25,246 bases of DNA, taken from a virus. The stretch is taken from IMG/VR virus record IMGVR_UViG_3300006810_000350, positions 1-25,246 of that record; one strand, written 5' to 3'. The notes under the pieces were generated by a model. The model saw only the letters and a list, made by a program, of their open reading frames with translations. It made no database searches and was not told the DNA's origin. Numbering within the stretch: position 1 is the first letter of the stretch; every line of letters begins with the position of its first letter. Shown here one piece after another: positions 8,367-14,643 of this stretch. The translations under genes and the position numbers were made by a program.

Positions 8367-8812
8367 TATACGTGGTAGATGATCATGTACTCCAAGGTCA
8401 TGGCAGTTGCCACGCTTGGAGTGACGGTGATGTCAGAAGCTGTGCTTGCGTCGTAGGGGAAGAGTGTCCAGTCTCCAGCGTAGAGCCTCCCCATGTTCTT
8501 GCCCCCTACACTTGCAGCTGGAGATCCTGTGATTGTAGCCGCATCTGCAATCTTGATGGTGAAGTACTCAGAGCTCACCGTGCTTGGGTTTCTGAGGTAA
8601 ACCTTGAATCCAGGGTCAGTGGCACTGTAATCAGCATCCCCGAAGAGGAGGACTTCGTCATCGGAGGTAAAAGTTTTTCTGGCTACACCAGAGGTTTGAT
8701 CAAGACCAGTGACGCTGTTCCCCTTTGTAAGCGTCGCGGTAGACGAGAGAGACAGAGCGTCACCAGTGAGGTCAGAACTGGATAGCGTGATTGTTGCAGT
8801 AGTAGTTGCCAT
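8366..8812 (-). CDS. Small minor virion protein (paralogue group)
   Basis: This 148-residue protein is Thr/Ser-rich at the N-terminus (MATTTATITLSSSDLTGD). It then has GFKVYLRNPSTVSSEYFTIKI, MGRLYAGDWTLFPY and a final strand LEYMIIYHV. It resembles 7959-8366 and 23183-23638 in the order of its strands. It is the first gene of a unit led by the promoter TATATTTG at 8840-8847, which leaves a leader of about 23 nt with AACTAAG before the ATG. Function is unknown; a virion location is inferred. Confidence 0.5.
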   Translation of the reverse strand: MATTTATITLSSSDLTGDALSLSSTATLTKGNSVTGLDQTSGVARKTFTSDDEVLLFGDADYSATDPGFKVYLRNPSTVSSEYFTIKIADAATITGSPAASVGGKNMGRLYAGDWTLFPYDASTASDITVTPSVATAMTLEYMIIYHV

Positions 8813-8839
8813 TGCTTAGTTATCTTGAAAAGTTTGTTG

Positions 8840-8847
8840 CAAATATA
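8840..8847 (-). promoter_or_regulatory. Promoter element TATATTTG upstream of 8366-8812
   Basis: This is an exact match to TAnnTTTG on the minus strand. It lies in the short gap between the stop of 8855-9106 and the ATG at 8812, and would give a leader of about two dozen bases. It is the likely start of the transcript carrying the small virion, scaffold and major capsid genes. No clear -33 element is seen. Confidence 0.65.
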
Positions 8848-8854
8848 GCAAGAA

Positions 8855-9106
8855 TTATCTGTGTCTCCTTGCGATGAGTCTGGCACGCCTAGGTTGACTG
8901 CTGTGTTGCTTGCCAGCTTCAGTGTCTTTTCTCTTCTTAGCAGTGGTTGCTGCATACTCTTCGTCGGACATAGCCTCGATCGCAGACTCTGGCAGATAGC
9001 GCTCACCAGTAGCATCCTTACCTTGAGTAGAGGGCTTGCCGCTCTTGGTTCTCCACTTTTGATTAGTCCACATCTTCAGGGACTTCTGTGACTTCTTCAA
9101 CCCCAT
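8855..9106 (-). CDS. Small basic conserved protein (DUF5872-like)
   Basis: This 83-residue protein starts MGLKKSQKSLKMWTNQKWRT, continues with TKSGKPSTQG, GERYLPESAIEAMSDEEYAA and TTAKKRKDTEAGKQHSSQP, and ends basic. That motif order (SLK-WT-QKW, KSGKPS, RYLP, EYAATT-KK, GKQ, QP) matches a family I know as DUF5872, found in bacteria, phages and large viruses, function unknown. The assignment is from memory and unsearched. It is the last of four consecutive tiny Lys/Arg-rich genes, overlapping 9106-9294 as TAATG. Nucleic-acid binding is suggested by charge but not shown. Confidence 0.6.
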   Translation of the reverse strand: MGLKKSQKSLKMWTNQKWRTKSGKPSTQGKDATGERYLPESAIEAMSDEEYAATTAKKRKDTEAGKQHSSQPRRARLIARRHR

Positions 9107-9294
9107 TATTTCCTGTCCCTGTATCCTCCCCCTGCAGCCTTGTAAGCCTTGGCAAGCATCTGAGCCTTACGAGCTGACCACTGACCTGGTCTACCGCCCT
9201 TACCGCCTGCCTTGATTCTGTTAAAGAGACGCTTCCGCAGACTTGGTTTGGTGTAGTTCCCTGCCTCGTTGACTCTGCTCTTGTTCTTACCCAT
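9106..9294 (-). CDS. Small basic conserved phage protein
   Basis: This 62-residue protein starts MGKNKSRVNEAGNYTKPSLR and contains KRLFNRIKAGGKGGRPGQWS and ARKAQMLAKAYKAAGGGYR. The segment GQWSARKAQMLAKAYK-GGGY is a widely conserved short protein in phages and marine bacteria with no assigned function. It is strongly basic with a Gly-rich turn and an amphipathic helix, so RNA or DNA binding is plausible. The start overlaps the end of 9287-9472 by 8 nt, and the stop overlaps the next start. Confidence 0.6.
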   Translation of the reverse strand: MGKNKSRVNEAGNYTKPSLRKRLFNRIKAGGKGGRPGQWSARKAQMLAKAYKAAGGGYRDRK

Positions 9295-9472
9295 GATTCA
9301 CAAGTTTGAACTTAGCGTTTTCTACAGCACCTGGGTGTGGCTTGTACTCACCCTTCATCAGGAAGTACCTACCGTTCTCCTGCATCCAGTGGTAGCCAGA
9401 TGGAGGTGGGACGTCCATAGTCTTCTGAGTGATCTTGAGCTTGCCCCCCTTGTTGTACTTGACAGCCTTCAT
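9287..9472 (-). CDS. Small basic protein with GYHWM motif
   Basis: This 61-residue protein begins MKAVKYNKGGKLKITQKT and includes PPPSGYHWMQENGRYFLMKG and YKPHPGAVENAKFKLVN. The PPP-GYHWM, GRYFLM-G and HPGAVE-AKF motifs recur in small phage proteins next to the other members of this cassette. Function is unknown. It starts 2 nt after the stop of 9474-9743 and overlaps the next gene by 8 nt, so the four genes are probably translated from one message. Confidence 0.55.
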   Translation of the reverse strand: MKAVKYNKGGKLKITQKTMDVPPPSGYHWMQENGRYFLMKGEYKPHPGAVENAKFKLVNHG

Positions 9473-9473
9473 C

Positions 9474-9743
9474 TTACCACTTTACCTTGTTGGCCCAGTA
9501 CGCCGCGCTCAACTTGCCCTTGGCAATATTCTTGGCATGACGAGCCTTGAATGACTTGCGCTGCGTTGCGTTCTGATTTGTCTTAGCCCCTTGCTCACCA
9601 AAGCGAATGAGCTTCACAACGTCACCGACCTTAGCCAGAACGATGTGAGATTTCTTAGGATGCTTGGGGGTAGCCTTAGGTTTGTTGACACCCTTTAAGT
9701 TGTGCTTCTTAAGTAGGTTCTTTACTCTTGTGCTCTGGGACAT
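9474..9743 (-). CDS. Small basic conserved phage protein (SFKARHAKNIAKGK family)
   Basis: This 89-residue protein has a Lys/Pro-rich N-terminus (KKHNLKGVNKPKATPKHPKK). The C-terminal half contains VVKLIRFGEQGAKTNQNATQ and KSFKARHAKNIAKGKLSAAY, ending WANKVKW. This C-terminal motif is common in cyanophage, pelagiphage and Bacteroidetes phage small proteins, usually annotated hypothetical. The ATG lies exactly 4 nt after the promoter TATATTTG (9748-9755), so the mRNA is predicted to be leaderless. It is the first gene of the four-gene basic-protein cassette. Confidence 0.65.
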   Translation of the reverse strand: MSQSTRVKNLLKKHNLKGVNKPKATPKHPKKSHIVLAKVGDVVKLIRFGEQGAKTNQNATQRKSFKARHAKNIAKGKLSAAYWANKVKW

Positions 9744-9747
9744 GGAG

Positions 9748-9755
9748 CAAATATA
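9748..9755 (-). promoter_or_regulatory. Promoter element TATATTTG, leaderless spacing
   Basis: This exact TAnnTTTG on the minus strand lies 4 nt (CTCC) before the ATG at 9743. Transcription would begin at about the start codon. It lies in a 13-nt gap between the stop of 9757-10068 and this gene. Confidence 0.7.
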
Positions 9756-9756
9756 A

Positions 9757-10068
9757 TTAAGACACCAAAAACACTATGGAGTAGTGACTGCCGCCAAAGG
9801 CGTCATTGACTTGCTCTACAGTTCCGTTGATATCCACATCCCCAGAAGAGGTGTTTACAACAAACTTTACGTTGGATGCAGAGTTGATGCTAGCTCTCGC
9901 GGAACCAGAATCTACGGCTGTAGCTGTGATTGCGGAAAGCTGGCCAGTGCTGAGGACGTCTTCAAAAGAATCTGCAGGGCCACCCGTATACCCAATACCA
10001 AAAACAGGCTCTTTCATTGGCGTGGCCACGCCGTCCAGGTACAGTGTTATTTGATTTGACTGAATCAT
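9757..10068 (-). CDS. Small fibre-associated protein, unknown
   Basis: This 103-residue protein begins MIQSNQITLYLDGVATPMKE and ends HYSIVFLVS. It is beta-rich with GIGYTGGPADSFEDVLSTGQ and a Ser/Thr/Asn-rich middle. Its ATG overlaps the stop of the collagen-repeat fibre gene (ATGA), so it is translationally coupled to it and may be a fibre tip, chaperone or accessory subunit. That role is inference; no family is recognised. Confidence 0.45.
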   Translation of the reverse strand: MIQSNQITLYLDGVATPMKEPVFGIGYTGGPADSFEDVLSTGQLSAITATAVDSGSARASINSASNVKFVVNTSSGDVDINGTVEQVNDAFGGSHYSIVFLVS

Positions 10069-11714
10069 GAAACCGTAATACTTAAGTCTTCAACCCTAAA
10101 GTCAACACTACCCGCAGCAAAAAGTTGAACAAAAACACCCAGATACCATTGATTACCAGCTTGGCTTAAACACGCCGTGGGGGATGATTGAGTTAAAGTG
10201 AACGTCTGCTCACTTGCGCTACTAAAGGCAAACTGAGTCGCTGCAGCAAATTGGCCTGCAGATGGAGAAACTACTTGAATTGCAATGGTGGTGTTTGTAG
10301 TCACCTTAACCGTTATAGAGTACGTAGCAGAATCTGTGGACGACAAACCGTCAAGCAACATCGCTCCATTAGCCCCGTAAGTGGCTTGAGAAACGCCCTG
10401 ACCAACATTCGAGCTAATCATATCTGTTGATGACGACGTAGCTGTTGCTGACGGGAACTGATAGTAAAAGGTAGCTGTATTCGTAACATCTGTGGCGTAC
10501 CCAGAGTATGAATACGTCCCTCCTCTAGATACAGCATTGCCGAACGAAAGATTTCCGCTCCCGTCAGTCTTTAAGACATCGCCTGAGCTTCCAGCACTTG
10601 TGGGGAAAGTGAGGTTCGTTGTCGGAAGTGTGACCGAAACGTTTCCACTCATAGATCCAGACGTAGCTATAGTAACGGCATTTGAGTTGCCATTATCAAA
10701 CATCCTGATTGAAGAGTCTTCAATGTCCCCATCAATCGTCAGCCTGTTGTTTATCTGAACGTTGCCTGCGGGAAAGAACTTTATCTCACTTGTACCTCCA
10801 TTCTTAAAGTCGAGCGTATTCCCATTCATCTCAACAACTCTGGCCCCGCTAAGCGTAAGATCAGTGCTTCCTAAGTTAACATCGGTAGGCTGATCTGAAA
10901 GGTCGTTGTAGCTACCGCTCGTAGCTACATCCGCCAGAGTGGTAGGCGTGGCTACGCCAGAAGCATTACCAATCCAGGTTTGGCCATTAGGAATGTTTGG
11001 TACATCGTTAGCCCTTCCAGCACCCATGATAATGCCAGAGATCTTGTTGCCAGATGTGTTGACCTTGATGATAATCCCAAGGTTCTGAATGGCGTTTGTT
11101 CCTGTTGGTTTTGTAGTTGTCCACCCACCAGAAGCACCGAGATATACGGTCTGACCTTCTGTATAGATAGAAGCGTCAGGCACATCAACGTTGTTGATAA
11201 AGCCCAGAGCAATACCCTTCCCTTCACCTTCATCCGCAAGATCCTCGTCAAGCACAAAGTGAGCTGGGTAGTTTGTGGCTGCGTCAGCCGCAATAACCTC
11301 AGCAAGATTGCCTACGCTACCAGTGACGTGTACTGGAGTCCCTTTGGATAATGGGCCACCGCTTACGTTCTTTACGTTTTCTGCGATGGTCTGAGGGTAG
11401 GCAAAGGAAACGGTTCCAGCGCCGTCAGTCATAAGAACTTGCCTGTCAGTTCCGTCAGCAGCTGGGAGCGTGTAAGCACTCCACTTCGTGTCGTAATCAG
11501 TTGCGCTGTTCTTCTGAAGGAATTCATTTTCATTTCCTCCAACGATTACACCTGCGCCATCTGCTCCATCGGCACCAGTAGCGCCAGTAGCACCAGTAGC
11601 GCCAGTCTCTCCAGTATCCCCCTTTGGACCCTTACTCGTTACAGTAATAGATGAGTCAGCAGGCGCTGTAATTTCTACCGAGTAACCATCTTGATTTGTT
11701 ACTGTAATACTCAT
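10065..11714 (-). CDS. Tail fibre-like protein with collagen-type Gly-X-Y repeat
   Basis: This 549-residue protein has a short N-terminal strand region (MSITVTNQDGYSVEITAP), then nine Gly-X-Y triplets at residues 29-55 that should form a trimeric collagen-like stalk. A segment of about 150 residues follows with LSKGTPVHVTG and GIALGFINNVDV. Next comes a long Ser/Thr/Gly/Asn-rich beta region with SFGNAVSRGGTYSYSGY, and a C-terminal beta domain ending FRVEDLSITVS. This architecture is typical of trimeric phage fibres and host-binding appendages. It starts 3 nt after the Ig-like gene and is coupled to 9757-10068. Host-receptor binding is inferred. No chaperone-type C-terminal peptidase motif is visible. 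Confidence 0.65.
   Translation of the reverse strand: MSITVTNQDGYSVEITAPADSSITVTSKGPKGDTGETGATGATGATGADGADGAGVIVGGNENEFLQKNSATDYDTKWSAYTLPAADGTDRQVLMTDGAGTVSFAYPQTIAENVKNVSGGPLSKGTPVHVTGSVGNLAEVIAADAATNYPAHFVLDEDLADEGEGKGIALGFINNVDVPDASIYTEGQTVYLGASGGWTTTKPTGTNAIQNLGIIIKVNTSGNKISGIIMGAGRANDVPNIPNGQTWIGNASGVATPTTLADVATSGSYNDLSDQPTDVNLGSTDLTLSGARVVEMNGNTLDFKNGGTSEIKFFPAGNVQINNRLTIDGDIEDSSIRMFDNGNSNAVTIATSGSMSGNVSVTLPTTNLTFPTSAGSSGDVLKTDGSGNLSFGNAVSRGGTYSYSGYATDVTNTATFYYQFPSATATSSSTDMISSNVGQGVSQATYGANGAMLLDGLSSTDSATYSITVKVTTNTTIAIQVVSPSAGQFAAATQFAFSSASEQTFTLTQSSPTACLSQAGNQWYLGVFVQLFAAGSVDFRVEDLSITVS
11550..11630 (-). repeat. Collagen-like Gly-X-Y tandem repeat in fibre gene
   Basis: Nine consecutive Gly-X-Y triplets (residues 29-55 of the fibre) are encoded by near-identical 9-nt units, best seen as gcgccagta/gcaccagta on the plus strand around 11581-11606. 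Such arrays can expand or contract by slippage and change stalk length. Confidence 0.7.
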
Positions 11715-11716
11715 TG

Positions 11717-12181
11717 TTAGATGCCAGTTTGTACTGCCTCTGAAATGTCTTGATTGACTCTAAACGCACCCTTCAGGATTGTGGTGTGCACATCAACACC
11801 AGTCGTGGTGTTTGGTTTGATCTGCTGAAGGTCATAGATGTAGTTACCTGCAGGAACCTGACGCATTGTCGTTGCAGTGGCTGTGATGGTTACGTTACCG
11901 CTATCGTCTGTGACAAAGGACTCGAAGCTTCTCTCTTGACCCTTTGCATCAACTGCCTTAGAACCCAAGCCCTTGGTACCTATAATCAAGCCCGAAGCTC
12001 CCTTCTCAACGGCAGAAGCGTTGCCATCCCTAACTTGCATAACGAAGCTGTAGTTGTCCGTGGCGAGAGGCAGGGCTACACCATCAGAATCCTTCAGGGT
12101 CACCGTAAGTGAGAACGTGTCTCCACGACGGCATGTGATATCAAGCTTTTCGCTTACGTCTAAATTTACCTTTTTCGCCAT
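11717..12181 (-). CDS. Ig-like / baseplate-type virion protein
   Basis: This 154-residue protein begins MAKKVNLDVSEKLDITCRRG. It has strands DTFSLTVTLKDSDGVALPL, YSFVMQVRDG, NVTITATATTMRQVPAG, NYIYDLQQI and a closing ILKGAFRVNQDIS. The order 'xITxRxGDTFxLTVTLKDxxG ... YxFxMQVR ... GNYxYDLQ ... GxFxVxxDIT' is typical of phage Ig-like or BppU N-terminal-like proteins. Those anchor fibres or receptor-binding proteins to the tail. It immediately precedes the fibre gene and starts 1 nt after the portal stop, which supports an attachment role (inference). Confidence 0.6.
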   Translation of the reverse strand: MAKKVNLDVSEKLDITCRRGDTFSLTVTLKDSDGVALPLATDNYSFVMQVRDGNASAVEKGASGLIIGTKGLGSKAVDAKGQERSFESFVTDDSGNVTITATATTMRQVPAGNYIYDLQQIKPNTTTGVDVHTTILKGAFRVNQDISEAVQTGI

Positions 12182-12182
12182 T

Positions 12183-14591
12183 TTAGATCATAGGTATTTG
12201 AGGTTCCATCCCCTTTCTCTTGTCGATAAGCTTGGCCTGCTCTTCAGCCTGCTTCTTTACTCTATCGTCCTTTTTAGTTTCCTTAAAGACTTCGATCTTC
12301 TCCTTGAACTCTTGATCGTCAGTCTTGAATCCTAGTGTTGCCTGAGCTCTGATGAGTTCGATTTCTCTTCTGTACTGATGTCTGACCTCCTCAAGCTGCA
12401 TCTCCATCTGAGTCTTGAGCTGCATCTTCTGCTGCTCCATCTGGAACTCCATCTGCATCCTTTGCTGTTCAGCCTGTGCAGCAGCCTGCTGAGCCTGTTG
12501 AGCGGCCTGAGCTTGCATCTGAGAGTTCTGTTGCGCCTGCTCTTGCTGCTCCTTCATGCGCTTCTTGCGGCGAACAATCAAAAGTCTTTCGGCCTGATTA
12601 ACATCCTTAAGGCTTCTAATGGCCATGGCGTCTTCAAGGTCTATCTGCTGTTGCGCAAGTGACTGCTGAATGTTCTGCTCCAAGTACACCTTGTCCTGAT
12701 CCTCCATTTCCTTCTTGATCAGTACACCGAAGTTGTACATAGGTAGATCTGCGAATCCAGACAGGGCAGCCATGTTCTCCTTCCCGATAGCGTTCTGATA
12801 GATCTGCATCAGGATGGAGTCAGGTGGGATGATCTGAAGACATCTAACTACGTCCTGGCAAACCTGCTTGAACAGGATCGTAGACGCATTCGTAATGTCA
12901 TACGTTGCATTGTTACCAGCCGCAATAGCTTGCTGCTGAACACCGACGAGGGTGTCACCCTTCGGAGTTGATGCATCCATCATCTCGTTGATGCCCGTAG
13001 TATCACGGATCATGTTGAGATAGTGGTTGTACAGCGTGATGAGCTCGTTGATGTTGCGAATGCTGTTGGGGATCTGCTGGATAGGCGCACCCTGGAATCC
13101 ACCCTCAGCGTTCTTACTTCTGTAGTAGAACACACCAGTCTGCTCGTAGATGTCATGCAGCTCCAACGGCTGTAGCTCTCCACCCTTACCTAGCTGTACG
13201 TTCTCCAACCCCTCAATGTCAATGATCAACCCGTCAGGCTTAGCCTTTGCGATGGACTGTTGAATCTTAAGGTGAGTAATCTGGAGCATGTCTGCAAACC
13301 CGATACACCCCTCCACCATGCTCTTGGGCATCATATCCCTAAGGTTGGTGGCAACAACAGAGTACGACATACGAGCCTTGGTTACGTCGTGCATGTTTCT
13401 GGGCACGTTGGTCTTAAGGCCGTAGTTAATCAGGTAGTCACAATCCAGAACGAGCATCCCACCATAGATTGACGAGATCTCCATCTTGTGAGGTGTGCGT
13501 TCGTAGACCCCCTTATTAGACTTCTCCTTGTACTCAAAACCCTCGTAGTAGAAACCAGTATTCCCGTACTGATTTTCTTTCTCCTCAAAGTACATGCAGT
13601 CGACAGAGATGAACTCAAAGTCCAACACGTCAACCATATACTCCTCATACCCGTACACGTTTCTCCCAAGCGTATCATCATAGTACACTTGGTTCATCTT
13701 GTTGTAGTCGCTGTTGTGGCTCTTAGACTTCTCAGCAATCTTCTTGTACTGCTCATCCGTCAACTCATCACCAGCGATACGCTTAAGCTCCTGAATGGAG
13801 ATGGTTCTGATGTGACCTGCGTATACGATGTCAGAGAAATTGGGGTCATCAGTGGAGCTGTGAATAAACTTCACAGGATCTACATATGACGTCTTGATCC
13901 CATAGGTGGGGTCATTGTCCCTCTTGACAACAGCCATCCCGCATGCAACCAAATCCTGCACACATCTTCTGTACACGTTGTCCGAGAAGTCGTTCCACTC
14001 TAGCGTGAGATTTGTGGCAATCTGCCCAGCAATCTCGGCGTCTGTCTTGATGTTTGTCTCAAGAAGAATCTCCGCCTCCTCCGCTGTGTCAGGCAAATTC
14101 TCTGGATCTTGATCTAAAACCAACCCGCCAGTCATCTCCTTGAGAGCTTGAAGCTGCTCCTTCATCTGAACCTGGTTCATGATTCTCTGCTTCTGCTTGT
14201 TCTTGGCAGAGGTAGAGATGGGGTCAATCGCTTCAAGGTTAGGGTAAGGGGCTCTTGACAGAATCTTGTTCACTACGATGCGAGCGAACTTGGGGAGGAT
14301 AGGTACTGGAGTGTAGTCTAAGTTTATCAGAGATCCATCGCCATTGTTAGGATCTAGGGACGTAAGGATCTGCTTGTAGATCGTGGTGTCCTGAACACCG
14401 TTGGCGTAGTCTCTGTTCTTCTCAAACGTTCTCGCTCTCTTCTTATATAGGGACTGTTCGTCCTGAATCTTCCCCCACTGATTCTCAATAGCCTTCGCGT
14501 ACTTCAACCCGTAGTCCTGAGACATCTTGGTCTCCCGTGAGGCTAGAGGGTCGGGAAAGTTCTTTGAATACTTCCTAGTGTTATTATACAT
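12183..14591 (-). CDS. Portal protein
   Basis: This 802-residue protein starts MYNNTRKYSKNFPDPLASRE. It lies directly after TerL, is the right size for a podovirus portal, and has the expected mixed alpha/beta core: FARIVVNKILSRAPYPNL, RCVQDLVACGMAVVKRD, then NELITLYNHYLNMIRDTTGI. That last stretch is the long helix ending in a TGI motif common in portals of Bacteroidetes phages. The last 150 or so residues are Gln/Met/Glu/Lys-rich coiled coil (QMEFQMEQQKMQLKTQM), an unusually long tail. The open frame extends upstream to 14795, but that extension overlaps TerL and reads poorly. The promoter at 14621 and the ATG at 14591 define the start; an internal ATG at 14525 (MSQDYG) with GGGAG upstream is an alternative. 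Confidence 0.75.
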   Translation of the reverse strand: MYNNTRKYSKNFPDPLASRETKMSQDYGLKYAKAIENQWGKIQDEQSLYKKRARTFEKNRDYANGVQDTTIYKQILTSLDPNNGDGSLINLDYTPVPILPKFARIVVNKILSRAPYPNLEAIDPISTSAKNKQKQRIMNQVQMKEQLQALKEMTGGLVLDQDPENLPDTAEEAEILLETNIKTDAEIAGQIATNLTLEWNDFSDNVYRRCVQDLVACGMAVVKRDNDPTYGIKTSYVDPVKFIHSSTDDPNFSDIVYAGHIRTISIQELKRIAGDELTDEQYKKIAEKSKSHNSDYNKMNQVYYDDTLGRNVYGYEEYMVDVLDFEFISVDCMYFEEKENQYGNTGFYYEGFEYKEKSNKGVYERTPHKMEISSIYGGMLVLDCDYLINYGLKTNVPRNMHDVTKARMSYSVVATNLRDMMPKSMVEGCIGFADMLQITHLKIQQSIAKAKPDGLIIDIEGLENVQLGKGGELQPLELHDIYEQTGVFYYRSKNAEGGFQGAPIQQIPNSIRNINELITLYNHYLNMIRDTTGINEMMDASTPKGDTLVGVQQQAIAAGNNATYDITNASTILFKQVCQDVVRCLQIIPPDSILMQIYQNAIGKENMAALSGFADLPMYNFGVLIKKEMEDQDKVYLEQNIQQSLAQQQIDLEDAMAIRSLKDVNQAERLLIVRRKKRMKEQQEQAQQNSQMQAQAAQQAQQAAAQAEQQRMQMEFQMEQQKMQLKTQMEMQLEEVRHQYRREIELIRAQATLGFKTDDQEFKEKIEVFKETKKDDRVKKQAEEQAKLIDKRKGMEPQIPMI

Positions 14592-14620
14592 TCCGCGAAG
14601 TGGTGAGTTGCATGCAGTTG

Positions 14621-14628
14621 CAAATATA
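14621..14628 (-). promoter_or_regulatory. Promoter element TATATTTG upstream of portal gene
   Basis: This exact TAnnTTTG on the minus strand lies just before the portal start. The TerL stop is at 14644, so the element sits in the TerL-portal gap. The predicted leader to the ATG at 14591 is about 25 nt. It allows portal and later genes to be transcribed independently of TerL. Confidence 0.65.
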
Positions 14629-14643
14629 GTGGAAATCCTATGT

